DNA of 64,000 nucleotides, from the NCBI RefSeq assembly GCF_965216415.1, contig NZ_CBDCFU010000002.1, one strand, 5' to 3'. The position numbers and the translations under genes are program-made. The notes below the pieces were generated by a model. That model ran no database searches. It was not told the DNA's origin and was given only the letters and a program-made list of their open reading frames with translations. The stretch is from Marivita sp003149565 (GTDB lineage Bacteria; Pseudomonadota; Alphaproteobacteria; Rhodobacterales; Rhodobacteraceae). Of the stretch, positions 9,077 through 18,175 are shown piece after piece (position 1 is the first letter of the stretch; each line of letters begins with the position of its first letter).

Positions 9077-11440
9077 ATGAGCAGTTTCGATGAAATGGAG
9101 GCGTTTGAGAACGCCTCTCTCTCCGCCCGCGCGATGGCCGCGCGCCCGCAGCCCTATCTGGACGATCTCAACCCGGCACAACGTCAGGCGGTTGAGACGC
9201 TGGATGGTCCTGTTCTGATGCTCGCAGGGGCAGGAACGGGAAAGACCAAGGCGCTGACCACGCGCATTGTGCATCTCTTGAACACAGGCCGCGCCCGCCC
9301 GAACGAGATCCTCGCGGTGACCTTCACCAACAAGGCCGCGCGCGAAATGAAGGAGCGGGTTGGGCGGCTTTTGGGGCAGACGGTCGAGGGCATGCCGTGG
9401 CTCGGCACCTTTCATTCGATCTGTGTAAAACTGCTGCGCCGCCACGCCGAATTGGTGGGCTTGAAGTCGAATTTCACGATTCTTGACACCGACGACCAGT
9501 TGCGGCTCTTGAAGCAACTGGTGCAGGCCGCTGGCATCGACGACAAACGCTGGCCCGCCCGACAGCTGTCGGGCATCATCGACGGCTGGAAAAACCGCGC
9601 CATCACCCCGGACCGCGTGCCCGCCGCCGATGCGGGCGCGTTCAACCATCAGGGGCCAAAGCTCTACGCCCAGTATCAGGCACGCTTGCTGGAATTGAAC
9701 GCCGTCGATTTCGGCGATCTTCTCCTGCACGTCGTCACGATCTTTCAGGCACACCCGGATGTTCTTGAACAATATCAGCGCTGGTTCCGCTACATCCTTG
9801 TGGACGAGTACCAAGACACCAACGTCGCGCAGTATCTCTGGCTGCGCCTCTTGGCGTCGGGTCACAAGAACATCTGCTGTGTGGGCGACGACGATCAGTC
9901 GATCTACGGCTGGCGCGGGGCCGAGGTTGGCAACATCCTGCGTTTCGAAAAGGATTTCGAAGGCGCGCATGTGGTGCGGCTCGAACAGAATTATCGTTCC
10001 ACCCCGCATATCCTTGCTGCCGCCTCGGGCGTGATCGCGGGCAATCAAGGGCGGCTGGGCAAGACGCTCTGGACCGACGCGCAGGACGGCGAGAAAGTCC
10101 GCCTTATCGGCCATTGGGATGGCGAGGAAGAGGCCCGCTGGATTGGCGAAGAGATCGAGGCGATGCAGAGTGGCACCCGTGGCATGCGCGCCATGAGCCT
10201 TGACGACATGGCGATCCTTGTCCGCGCGTCCCACCAGATGCGCGCCTTCGAAGACCGTTTTCTCACCATCGGTCTGCCCTATCGCGTGATTGGCGGCCCG
10301 CGTTTCTACGAGCGGATGGAGATCCGCGATGCGATGGCCTATTTCCGTCTGGTCGTGTCGCCCGACGACGACCTGGCTTTTGAACGGATCGTCAACACCC
10401 CCAAGCGTGGCCTCGGCGACAAGGCGCAGCAAACCATCCAGACCGTCGCGCGCTCCAATGGCGTGGGCCTCGTAGAAGGCGCGCGGCTCGCAGTCGAGCA
10501 GGGACTGATCAAAGGCAAGGGTGGAGCTCAACTGGGCCAGCTTGTCGCCGATCTTGACCGCTGGGGTCGCATGGTCGAAGACACCGAGCATTCCGAACTG
10601 GCAGGCATCGTGCTGGACGAAAGCGGCTACACGACGATGTGGCAGAACGACAAGACACCCGAAGCGCCGGGGCGGCTTGAAAACCTCAAGGAACTGGTCA
10701 AGGCGCTTGAGGAATTCGACAACCTGCAAGGCTTCCTCGAACATGTCAGCCTGATCATGGACAACGACAAGGGCGGCGACGGAGAGAAAGTGTCGATCAT
10801 GACGCTACACGCCGCCAAAGGGCTCGAATTTCCTGCCGTCTTTCTGCCCGGCTGGGAAGATGGCCTGTTCCCGTCGCAGCGGTCGATGGACGAAAGCGGT
10901 CTCAAGGGTTTGGAAGAAGAACGCCGCCTGGCTTATGTCGGTATCACCCGAGCCGAAGAGATCTGCACGATCTCCTTTGCCGCCAACCGCCGCGTGTTCG
11001 GCCAATGGCAATCGGCGTTGCCGTCCCGATTCATCGATGAGCTGCCGGAACAGCATGTCGAGGTTCTGACCCCGCCCGGTCTCTATGGCGGTGGCTATGG
11101 TGCCGCCGGCATGGCATCGCCCGCGGCCCAAATGATGGCAGGCTCGGACCTGCATGAAAAAGCGGCCGAGGCGAATGTCTATAATTCGCCGGGATGGAAA
11201 CGCCTGCAGGCCCGGTCGCAACAGCGCCCCGTGAGTCAACCCAGCGAGGCGCGCAATACGGTGATCGACGCCACCGCGATCAGCTCCTATGCGCTGGGCG
11301 AACGGGTGTTTCACCAGAAATTCGGCTATGGCGCGGTGATCGGGATCGAGGGCGACAAGCTCGAGATCGAGTTCGAAAAGTCCGGAACCAAGAAAGTTGT
11401 CGCGCGCTTCATCTGCGCGGCAGATGACGTGCCGTTCTAA
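9077..11440 (+). CDS. UvrD/PcrA-type superfamily 1 DNA helicase
   Basis: A 787-residue 3'-5' DNA helicase acting in nucleotide excision and mismatch repair and in replication restart. Motifs appear in order: Walker A AGAGTGKT (about 53), VDEYQDTN (Walker B), GDDDQSIYGWRGAE, LEQNYRS, MTLHAAKGLEFP and EERRLAYVGITRAEE. The last 60 residues (VFHQKFGYGAVIGIEGDKLEIEF) form the Tudor-like tail found in UvrD/PcrA, which contacts RNA polymerase. The length fits the family. It ends in front of a palindrome pair. Confidence 0.95.
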   Translation: MSSFDEMEAFENASLSARAMAARPQPYLDDLNPAQRQAVETLDGPVLMLAGAGTGKTKALTTRIVHLLNTGRARPNEILAVTFTNKAAREMKERVGRLLGQTVEGMPWLGTFHSICVKLLRRHAELVGLKSNFTILDTDDQLRLLKQLVQAAGIDDKRWPARQLSGIIDGWKNRAITPDRVPAADAGAFNHQGPKLYAQYQARLLELNAVDFGDLLLHVVTIFQAHPDVLEQYQRWFRYILVDEYQDTNVAQYLWLRLLASGHKNICCVGDDDQSIYGWRGAEVGNILRFEKDFEGAHVVRLEQNYRSTPHILAAASGVIAGNQGRLGKTLWTDAQDGEKVRLIGHWDGEEEARWIGEEIEAMQSGTRGMRAMSLDDMAILVRASHQMRAFEDRFLTIGLPYRVIGGPRFYERMEIRDAMAYFRLVVSPDDDLAFERIVNTPKRGLGDKAQQTIQTVARSNGVGLVEGARLAVEQGLIKGKGGAQLGQLVADLDRWGRMVEDTEHSELAGIVLDESGYTTMWQNDKTPEAPGRLENLKELVKALEEFDNLQGFLEHVSLIMDNDKGGDGEKVSIMTLHAAKGLEFPAVFLPGWEDGLFPSQRSMDESGLKGLEEERRLAYVGITRAEEICTISFAANRRVFGQWQSALPSRFIDELPEQHVEVLTPPGLYGGGYGAAGMASPAAQMMAGSDLHEKAAEANVYNSPGWKRLQARSQQRPVSQPSEARNTVIDATAISSYALGERVFHQKFGYGAVIGIEGDKLEIEFEKSGTKKVVARFICAADDVPF

Positions 11441-11447
11441 GCGGGCA

Positions 11448-11491
11448 GACGCGTTGACGCGTCCTGGGTTTTCAGTCGACTGAAAACCCAG
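11448..11491. repeat. Two adjacent short palindromes after the helicase gene
   Basis: The first is GACGCG-TTGA-CGCGTC (11448-11463). The second is a perfect 28-bp palindrome (11464-11491) with arms CTGGGTTTTCAGTC and GACTGAAAACCCAG. No T-run follows. They resemble the tandem palindromes at 17711, 21461, 23602 and 62254. They could act as Rho-independent 3'-end stabilisers or a bidirectional terminator for the helicase gene. Confidence 0.7.
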
Positions 11492-11582
11492 AGGCTCTGC
11501 CGTAAGTCTTATAGGCAATACTTAACACAAAGAAGCACAGCGCGGGATATTGACCGACGGTCACCCAAGGCGTAAAGCAACG

Positions 11583-11636
11583 GTGTGGCGATTTGTTACC
11601 GGATTGCGGGCCACGTTAAACATGCCGCTAAAAGGT
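11583..11636 (+). promoter_or_regulatory. SAM-II riboswitch upstream of metZ
   Basis: Matches the SAM-II aptamer found in alphaproteobacteria. The P1 arms GTGGC (11585-11589) and GCCAC (11610-11614) enclose the loop GATTTGTTACCGGATTGCGG, followed by GTTAAACATGC and then CGCTAAAAGG, which forms the pseudoknot. It lies in the leader of metZ, the usual position. S-adenosylmethionine binding would switch off metZ expression, here probably through the terminator just downstream. Confidence 0.88.
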
Positions 11637-11642
11637 CAGCCG

Positions 11643-11678
11643 AAAGCCCCTTTCGCTTGGCCGGAACGGGGCTTTTTT
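11643..11678 (+). terminator. Intrinsic terminator in the metZ leader
   Basis: Stem AAGCCCC / GGGGCTT with a loop of about 17 nt, followed by six T residues (11673-11678). It lies 7 nt after the SAM-II aptamer and 30 nt before the metZ ATG. This suggests the riboswitch acts by transcription attenuation, or by termination together with occlusion. Confidence 0.85.
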
Positions 11679-11707
11679 GATGGGCCGAGGCCCACACAGG
11701 TGAAGAC

Positions 11708-12886
11708 ATGAAAGACAAGAAACCACGTACTCGATTGGTCCATGGCGGCACGAAACGCAGCCAGTGGAACGAGGTCAGCGAAGCAATTTTCCTCACGCAG
11801 GGCTTTGTCTACGACAGCGCCGAGCAGGCGGAACAGCGCTTTATCAAGTCCGGTCCGGATGAATATATCTACGCCCGATACGGCAACCCGACGGTCGCAA
11901 TGTTCGAAGAACGCATCGCGCTGCTCGAAGGGGCCGAGGATGCGTTTGCCACCGCCAGTGGCATGGCGGCAGTCAACGGCGCGCTGATGTCGATGCTCAA
12001 GGCGGGCGATCATCTTGTTTCGGCGCGGGCGCTCTTTGGCTCCTGTCTCTATATCGTCGAAGATATCCTGCCGCGTTTTGGTGTCGAGGTCACACTTGTG
12101 GATGGCGCCGATCTGGACCAATGGCGCGACGCTGTGCGCCCCGACACCAAGGCGGTGTTCTTTGAATCGATGTCGAATCCGACGCTGGAACTGGTGGATA
12201 TTCAGGCCGTGTCCGAGATTGCCCATGCGCAGGGTGCTCTGGTGGTGGTGGACAACGTGTTCTCGACACCCGTCTTCTCGGATGCATTGGGCCAGGGCGC
12301 TGACGTGATCGTCTATTCTTCGACCAAACATATCGATGGGCAGGGCCGCACGCTCGGAGGCGTGATCCTTGGCACGCGCGACCATATTCGCAAGGTGGTC
12401 GAACCGTACATGAAGCACACCGGCGGCTCCATGTCGCCATTCACTGCATGGGTGCAGGTGAAGGGGCTTGAGACGCTTGATCTCCGCGTACGTGCACAGG
12501 CGCAATCCGCTCAGGGCATTGCAGAGGCGCTTGAAGGCCATGCCAAGCTCAAGCAGGTCATCTATCCCGGTCTGCCCTCGCACAGACAGGCCGCGCTGGC
12601 GCGGCGTCAGATGGGGTCGGGTGGCACCATGCTGGCCATCGAAATTGCAGGCGGCAAAGACGCGGCATTTGCCTTTCTGAACGCGCTTGACGTGATTGTG
12701 ATCTCGAACAACCTCGGCGATGCGAAAAGCATTGTCACTCATCCGGCGACCACGACCCATCAGCGTCTGAGCGCCGAACAGCGCGAAACATTGGGCATAA
12801 CGGACGGTTTGGTGCGTCTTTCAGTCGGAATCGAGGATACAGACGATCTGATCGACGATATTCTGCAAGCGCTGGACGCCGTATGA
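11708..12886 (+). CDS. metZ: O-succinylhomoserine sulfhydrylase
   Basis: A 392-residue PLP enzyme of the Cys/Met metabolism family that makes homocysteine from O-succinylhomoserine and sulfide in methionine synthesis. The Schiff-base lysine is in SSTKHIDGQGR (about residue 207). The phosphate- and substrate-binding segments TASGMAAV and RYGNPTVAMFEE are present. The start ATG has AGGTGA upstream. Control by the SAM-II riboswitch in the leader supports a methionine role rather than cystathionine metabolism. O-acetylhomoserine sulfhydrylase is the nearest alternative. Confidence 0.92.
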   Translation: MKDKKPRTRLVHGGTKRSQWNEVSEAIFLTQGFVYDSAEQAEQRFIKSGPDEYIYARYGNPTVAMFEERIALLEGAEDAFATASGMAAVNGALMSMLKAGDHLVSARALFGSCLYIVEDILPRFGVEVTLVDGADLDQWRDAVRPDTKAVFFESMSNPTLELVDIQAVSEIAHAQGALVVVDNVFSTPVFSDALGQGADVIVYSSTKHIDGQGRTLGGVILGTRDHIRKVVEPYMKHTGGSMSPFTAWVQVKGLETLDLRVRAQAQSAQGIAEALEGHAKLKQVIYPGLPSHRQAALARRQMGSGGTMLAIEIAGGKDAAFAFLNALDVIVISNNLGDAKSIVTHPATTTHQRLSAEQRETLGITDGLVRLSVGIEDTDDLIDDILQALDAV

Positions 12887-13017
12887 GCGCGAAAAAGCAA
12901 AGAAAATTCCCTCCGTTTTTGGTCCGAAGTTCGGGAAACGTCGTATAGGGTGTGAGTGGAAATGTTTGGACAGGTGCCTAATTCTAGGGCATGTCCAACG
13001 GGCGAGGGAGCCTGCGT

Positions 13018-14115
13018 ATGAATATCCATACACCTGAGATTGACCGCAAACCCAGTCGGGAAGAGGCCGAAGCGGCCTTGGCCTTGCTGCGCCAGTGGGC
13101 GGGCAAAGCCCATGACGGCGAGATTGACCAACTCGACCCTGTATTGCGGCGTCTCCTGGACGGCGCGCAGGACGGCTATCCGGTCCTCTCGCGTGACTAC
13201 CCGGACGATTTTGTCGTCGATGCCGCTTACAAAGACACACTGCCAGACTTGCAGAACGGGCCCGCTGCGCTCATTCGCGGCGCAAATCGCGGCATTCAGC
13301 ATGTGGGCATTTCGAATTTCCGCCTGCCGATCAGTTATCACACCCGTGACAACGGCGATCTGACACTGGAAACCAGCGTCACCGGCACCGTCAGCCTCGA
13401 CGCCGACAAAAAGGGCATCAACATGAGCCGCATCATGCGGTCCTTCTATGTGCATGCCGAAAAGACCTTCAGTTTCAATGTGATCGAAGCCGCATTGGAC
13501 GACTACAAATCCGACCTCGAATCGTTCGATGCCCGCATCAACATGCGGTTGTCCTTTCCGATGAAGATGGACAGCCTGCGGTCGGGTCTGTCGGGCTACC
13601 AGTATTATGATATCGCGTTGGAACTCGTTGAAATCGACGGTGTGCGCCGCAAGATCATGCATCTCGACTATGTCTATAGCTCGACCTGTCCCTGTTCGCT
13701 GGAACTCAGCGAACACGCGCGGCGCGAGCGGGGCCAGTTGGCGACGCCGCATTCGCAGCGTTCTGTTGCGCGGGTCTCGGTCGAGTTGAAGGATGGCAAA
13801 TGCCTCTGGTTCGAAGATCTGATTGACATGTGCCGCCGCGCCGTGCCCACCGAAACTCAGGTGATGGTCAAACGCGAGGACGAACAGGCCTTTGCCGAGC
13901 TGAACGCGGCCAACCCGATTTTTGTCGAAGACGCAGCCCGCCTCTTTGCAGAGCAGTTACAAGCCGATCCGCGCATCGGGGATTACCGTGTGCTGGCCAG
14001 CCATCAGGAAAGCCTGCACAGCCATGACGCTGTGTCCGTGCTGACCGAAGGCGAGCTTTTCTCGGCAGAAAGCCTTGATCCCAAGCTCTTTTCGACCCTG
14101 TTCCATGTCGGCTGA
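13018..14115 (+). CDS. folE2: GTP cyclohydrolase FolE2
   Basis: A type IB GTP cyclohydrolase (365 residues) that converts GTP to dihydroneopterin triphosphate, the first step of folate and tetrahydrobiopterin synthesis. The family signature YVYSSTCPCSLELSEHAR is present near residue 220, and its cysteine is a metal ligand. FolE2 enzymes can use metals other than zinc. The ATG at 13018 is preferred over the in-frame one at 12991 because GAGGGAG precedes it at good spacing. The 131 bases before it show no clear operator. Confidence 0.92.
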   Translation: MNIHTPEIDRKPSREEAEAALALLRQWAGKAHDGEIDQLDPVLRRLLDGAQDGYPVLSRDYPDDFVVDAAYKDTLPDLQNGPAALIRGANRGIQHVGISNFRLPISYHTRDNGDLTLETSVTGTVSLDADKKGINMSRIMRSFYVHAEKTFSFNVIEAALDDYKSDLESFDARINMRLSFPMKMDSLRSGLSGYQYYDIALELVEIDGVRRKIMHLDYVYSSTCPCSLELSEHARRERGQLATPHSQRSVARVSVELKDGKCLWFEDLIDMCRRAVPTETQVMVKREDEQAFAELNAANPIFVEDAARLFAEQLQADPRIGDYRVLASHQESLHSHDAVSVLTEGELFSAESLDPKLFSTLFHVG

Positions 14116-14143
14116 GGCCGCCTGATCCCACCTCTGATCTCAC

Positions 14144-14167
14144 AACGGCGGCTTCGGCCGCCGTTTT
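14144..14167 (+). terminator. Intrinsic terminator of folE2
   Basis: Perfect hairpin AACGGCGGC-TTCG-GCCGCCGTT with a stable UUCG-type tetraloop, running into a T tract, 28 bases after the folE2 stop codon. Confidence 0.93.
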
Positions 14168-14377
14168 TCGTTGGTAACGCCCGCGCGAAAACATCCGCCG
14201 GGTGATGAATTCCTCACCGCCTTGCCCGCCAATCAAGCACGCCGTTCGGGTGGCTGTCGTTGTAAGCCCTCAGGTCGGCAGCAGACCGCTCGCATCACAG
14301 TCTTGTTTACACGGCACCAGGCGGCGCGCGCTATGCTTATCATCGGGAGGAACCCATTTGTCTCAATGAGGTTTCCA

Positions 14378-14635
14378 ATGACGATAGAGCCACTTCATCT
14401 CAAGGTCATCCAGCCCGGATTGCGCACTCGGATCGACCTTTTCTTTGCCGAGAAGGGGCAGGGGTTCAACGCTGCCAGCTATACGCGCGCGCGCCTGCCA
14501 AGCATTCTTCGGCTGGACGCCATGAGCGATTCAGAGCTTACCAATTTCGGTCTCACACGTGACGGTATTCTGCCCTTCGTGTTCGAGGATTGTTTTGCCG
14601 ACCCCGAGCCTGCAAAGCGGCGGCCAATGGCTTGA
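14378..14635 (+). CDS. Small DUF1127-like protein
   Basis: A small protein of about 85 residues. The C-terminal half (ILRLDAMSDSELTNFGLTRDGILPFVF) resembles the L-x-x-LSDxELxDIGLxRxxI pattern of DUF1127 proteins, small arginine-rich proteins linked to RNA turnover and phosphate or carbon metabolism in alphaproteobacteria. The start is uncertain: ATG at 14378 has TGAGGT upstream, while ATGs at 14366 and 14333 are in the same frame. The 230 bases upstream hold the folE2 terminator and no other gene. Confidence 0.55.
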   Translation: MTIEPLHLKVIQPGLRTRIDLFFAEKGQGFNAASYTRARLPSILRLDAMSDSELTNFGLTRDGILPFVFEDCFADPEPAKRRPMA

Positions 14636-14668
14636 CACCAAAGCGCTCTGCGTCCAACGCTTTGCGCC

Positions 14669-16117
14669 ATGTTCGACATCCGCCCCGTAGCTTATGTGAT
14701 CGGCCTTCTGGTCGCTGTTCTCGGGGTAACGATGCTTTTGCCAATGCTCGTCGATCTCGCTGAAGGTCGCGGGGAATGGCATGTTTTCCTGCAAAGCGCT
14801 GTTCTCACGATGTTTTCTGGCGGGCTGATCGCGCTGGCCTCGGCCAATGGCGTCAAGGAAGGGTTGTCGATCCAGCAAACCTTTCTGCTCACCACCGGTG
14901 TCTGGGTGGCGCTGCCGATCTTTGGCGCCATACCCTTTGTGCTGGGCGCCACCGAGGCCCGCTTTGTCGATGCGTTTTTCGAGGCGATGTCGGGTCTGAC
15001 CACCACCGGCTCGACGGTGTTTTCCGGGTTGGATGATCTGCCCAAGGGTATCCTGCTCTGGCGCGGATTGCTGCAATGGCTGGGGGGCATCGGGATCGTT
15101 GTTGTGGCCATGGTGTTCCTGCCGGAACTGAGGGTTGGCGGGATGCAGATCTTCCGTTCCGAGTCCTTTGACACAATGGGCAAGATCCTGCCTCGCGCGA
15201 CCGAGATTTCGGCCTCGATCTCGACCATTTACATCGCCATCACCATCGCGTGTGCAACCAGCTACTACGTCGTCGGCATGAACTTCTTTGATGCCACGGT
15301 GCATGCGTTGACCACGGTCTCGACCGGTGGCTTTTCAAACTATGACGCGTCCTTCGGCACCTTCCAGGGACCAGCGGAATACGTCGCCTCGATCTTCATG
15401 ATTGCCGCAGCCTTGCCGTTCGTACGGTTTGTGCAGATGACCAAAGGCAATACCGGCGTGCTTTGGAAAGACAGCCAGATCCGTGCCTTCATGGCTACCA
15501 TTGCGGTCTTGGTTCTGGTCACGGCCTTCACCCTGACACAGATCTTCCCGCACCACCCGGAACAGGCTTTCCGAGAGGCGCTGTTCAACATCGTGTCGAT
15601 CATGACGGGCACCGGCTATGCCAGTGTAGACTACATGGGCTGGGGGCCGTTTCTGATCTCGGTGTTCTTCTTCATCGGCCTGATCGGAGGCTGTGCGGGA
15701 TCGACCTCGTGCTCGATCAAGATCTTCCGCTATCAACTGCTTTTTGCGTCGATAAAGGTGCAACTGCGCAAGATCCGCTCGCCCCACGGGGTCTTTCTGC
15801 CGCGCTATGCGGGCCGCCCGGTCGGTGATGACGTCTTGAACTCGGTGATCTCGTTTTTCGTGTTTTTCGTCATTTCATTGGGCGTGCTGTCCGTCGCTCT
15901 GGGGATGACCGGGCTGGATCTCATCACCTCGGTCTCAGGCGCCGCCAGCGCTCTGGCCAATATTGGACCTGGGCTTGGACCAGAGATCGGCCCTGCTGGG
16001 AATTTCGCCGGGCTGAACGATACCGCGAAATGGATGCTCGCCATCGGCATGCTGCTGGGGCGGCTCGAACTTCTGGCGGTCTACGCCATCTTCACCGTCA
16101 GCTTCTGGAGAGCGTAA
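14669..16117 (+). CDS. trkH: TrkH-family potassium uptake protein
   Basis: A 482-residue integral membrane protein of the TrkH/KtrB superfamily, the ion-conducting subunit of a K+ uptake system normally gated by TrkA. About ten hydrophobic segments are visible. Filter-type loops are recognisable, for example MSGLTTTGSTVFSGLDDLPKG (about 107-127), ALTTVSTGGFSNYD, IMTGTGYASVDY, and the last after GGCAGSTSCSIK. trkA is not in the window. It overlaps the next gene by one base, so the two are probably co-transcribed. Confidence 0.9.
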   Translation: MFDIRPVAYVIGLLVAVLGVTMLLPMLVDLAEGRGEWHVFLQSAVLTMFSGGLIALASANGVKEGLSIQQTFLLTTGVWVALPIFGAIPFVLGATEARFVDAFFEAMSGLTTTGSTVFSGLDDLPKGILLWRGLLQWLGGIGIVVVAMVFLPELRVGGMQIFRSESFDTMGKILPRATEISASISTIYIAITIACATSYYVVGMNFFDATVHALTTVSTGGFSNYDASFGTFQGPAEYVASIFMIAAALPFVRFVQMTKGNTGVLWKDSQIRAFMATIAVLVLVTAFTLTQIFPHHPEQAFREALFNIVSIMTGTGYASVDYMGWGPFLISVFFFIGLIGGCAGSTSCSIKIFRYQLLFASIKVQLRKIRSPHGVFLPRYAGRPVGDDVLNSVISFFVFFVISLGVLSVALGMTGLDLITSVSGAASALANIGPGLGPEIGPAGNFAGLNDTAKWMLAIGMLLGRLELLAVYAIFTVSFWRA

Positions 16118-17709
16118 TGACCCAACAGCCGCTTGGCGCGCAAATTTCGCAAATGCTCAAAGAACGGGGCGTCGACACGATCTTCGGCATTCCCGGCGTG
16201 CACAATGTGGAGCTCTATCGCGGTATCGAGCAGGCCGGGATCACCCATGTGCTGGCGCGTCACGAGCAGGGGGCCGGGTTTATGGCCGACGGCTATGCCC
16301 GTGCGACGGGCAAGCCAGGGGTGGCTTACGTGATCACCGGGCCGGGGCTGACCAATATCCTGACGCCGCTGGGGCAGGCCTACTCGGACTCCGTGCCTGT
16401 GCTTGCCATTTCCTCCTGCCTTGACGAGGTCGCGGCCCGGCGTGGCCAGCTGCACCAGATGCGCGATCAGCGCATGGCCGCCGAAACCGTCTGCGCCTGG
16501 TCAGAAGAGGCGCGTTCGCCCTCTGCCGCCTATGCCCTGATCGACCGCGCCTTTGACCAATTCGCAAGCGCCCGCGCGCGCCCCTGCCATGTTCAGGTCT
16601 CCATCGACACGCTGGGGGCGTTGGCCGATCCGGCACCGGCACCTGCTCCGCGCCCCGGTCTCCCGGCCGCGTCCCATGCAGATGTCTATGACGTGGTGGC
16701 CTCGCTGCTGGCCGCGAAGAAACCGCTTTTCGTCTTTGGCGGCGGCGCTGTTGCCGGGGCCGAGGCCATCCCCGACTTGCTGCGCCAGACCGGGGCGGCC
16801 TCCATCGTCACCTATGCGGCGCGCGGTGTCGTGCCCGGCGACGAACCGCTCTATTTCGGCAGCTATCTCGCCCGCCCCGACAGCTCGGACATTGCCGCGC
16901 AGGCCGATCTGGTGATCGCTGTGGGCACCACGCTCTCCGAGGTTGATCTCTGGCGGCCCACGCTGGGCCACACCGCCCCGATGATCCGCGTGGACATCGA
17001 CCCAGAGGTCTTTACCGGCATGGGGCCGCAGGACCGCGCCATTCTTGCGGACTCTGGCGCATTTTTGAAAGCCATGACCATCGCGATTCCGGCCCGCACC
17101 GCCGACCAGCCGCCGAAATGGAACGCTGCATCCGTCGCCCGCAAACGCGCCGCGTGGCGGGCCGAGGTGGAGTCCGAGCGCCCCGGCATCGGGCCGGTCT
17201 GCGACGCGCTGCGCGCCGTGTTGCCCGGCGACACGATGATCTTTTCCGACATGACGCAGTTTGCCTATGGCGCGAAAGAGATTTGGGACATGCCGCGCCC
17301 TGGCCATTGGCACCACCCGTACGGCTTTGGCACGCTGGGATACGCGCTGCCTGCCGCGATTGGCGGGGCTGTGGCGCGACCAGGTCTGCCGACCCTCGCC
17401 ATCGCAGGCGATTACGGGTTGCAATATACCATTCAGGAACTGGGTACGGCGGTGGAGCTCGGGCTGCCGCTGCCCATTCTGGTCTGGGACAATGGCAAGC
17501 TGGGCGAGATCGAGGACAGCATGATCCGCAGCCAGATTGCGCCCAATGCCGTGGTGGCGCGGAACCCGGATTTCCTCGCGCTGGCAAAAGCCTACGGCGC
17601 AGGGGCCGTGCAGCCCGACAGCCTGGAGGCGCTGAAAAAGGCGGTTCTGGCGGCGTTCAAGGCGAACGGCCCGACGGTCATCCGCGTCACGCCCGACATC
17701 GCAGACTGA
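16117..17709 (+). CDS. Thiamine-diphosphate-dependent decarboxylase (5-guanidino-2-oxopentanoate decarboxylase-like)
   Basis: A 530-residue enzyme of the acetolactate-synthase/benzoylformate-decarboxylase fold. The ThDP glutamate is in ARHEQGAGFMADGYAR (about residue 50), and the cofactor-metal motif runs from GDYGLQYTIQELGTA to DNGKL. The standard GDG...NN has become GDY...NG, as in AruI-like enzymes of the arginine transaminase pathway. The role is inferred by resemblance; acetolactate synthase is less likely because no small subunit is near. The ATG overlaps the trkH stop, indicating translational coupling. Confidence 0.72.
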   Translation: MTQQPLGAQISQMLKERGVDTIFGIPGVHNVELYRGIEQAGITHVLARHEQGAGFMADGYARATGKPGVAYVITGPGLTNILTPLGQAYSDSVPVLAISSCLDEVAARRGQLHQMRDQRMAAETVCAWSEEARSPSAAYALIDRAFDQFASARARPCHVQVSIDTLGALADPAPAPAPRPGLPAASHADVYDVVASLLAAKKPLFVFGGGAVAGAEAIPDLLRQTGAASIVTYAARGVVPGDEPLYFGSYLARPDSSDIAAQADLVIAVGTTLSEVDLWRPTLGHTAPMIRVDIDPEVFTGMGPQDRAILADSGAFLKAMTIAIPARTADQPPKWNAASVARKRAAWRAEVESERPGIGPVCDALRAVLPGDTMIFSDMTQFAYGAKEIWDMPRPGHWHHPYGFGTLGYALPAAIGGAVARPGLPTLAIAGDYGLQYTIQELGTAVELGLPLPILVWDNGKLGEIEDSMIRSQIAPNAVVARNPDFLALAKAYGAGAVQPDSLEALKKAVLAAFKANGPTVIRVTPDIAD

Positions 17710-17710
17710 A

Positions 17711-17775
17711 GAAGCCCGTTGGAACGGGCTTCGCACGCGGTTGCAAAACCGCGTCACGGGCTTTCGAAAGCCCGT
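17711..17775. repeat. Three tandem short palindromes
   Basis: In order: arms GAAGCCCGTT / AACGGGCTTC (17711-17732), ACGCGGTT-GCAA-AACCGCGT (17735-17754), and ACGGGCTTTCGAAAGCCCGT (17756-17775, perfect). The set starts two bases after the stop of the ThDP enzyme gene. Its layout parallels the triple at 21461-21527: first a TTGGAA-type centre, then a CGCAC linker, and last a TTTCGAAA centre, although the arm sequences differ. Confidence 0.75.
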
Positions 17776-18175
17776 TCACCGTGCGCTCCATTACCGAAAC
17801 CTTAACCCTCAATCGCCAAAACCCCCCGCACGATGCGCATCGAGCGGACAGGGTCACTCCCAAACCGCGACAAAAAGCTGACGATTGCTTTCACTCCCCG
17901 GAAGGGGGCACCCGTGAAAGACCGGTCAACAGGGCCTTTGGCAGGGTCACAGGGTTCGGGCGATGCCCGACAGCGAAAAGCAATGTCAGACCTTCGGGGC
18001 GGCGCCGCTTTCCACTTGAAGAGGGAGCATTCGCATCCCAAATGATCGTTCGCTCCCGGCGGGGTTAACCCCGACCGGGCGTCCGGCGTGGGTCGGGCAG
18101 GGCATTTCGCGCTGTCCGACCCTTTTCGTCTTTGGGGGGGCGAAACGGTGCGTGATATGCCGCACCGCAACCGTA
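17776..18175. other. Intergenic region between the ThDP enzyme gene and valS, no gene recognised
   Basis: About 400 bases without a credible gene; the short open frames have no recognisable protein pattern. Visible structure: a perfect GGGGTTAACCCC palindrome near 18062, and a long inverted repeat (18089-18121, arms GGGTCGGGCAG / CTGTCCGACCC) that could form the 3' end of the valS transcript on the minus strand, though no T-run follows. A further inverted repeat (CGGTGCG / CGCACCG) lies at about 18146-18168. Possibly decayed sequence. Confidence 0.5.

Noticed and set aside
8870..10744. Open frame of 624 codons opposite the UvrD/PcrA helicase
   Set aside because: Antisense of a complete helicase with all motifs; no recognisable protein pattern of its own.
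11636..12760. Open frame of 374 codons opposite metZ
   Set aside because: Antisense of metZ; its end overlaps the riboswitch terminator region.
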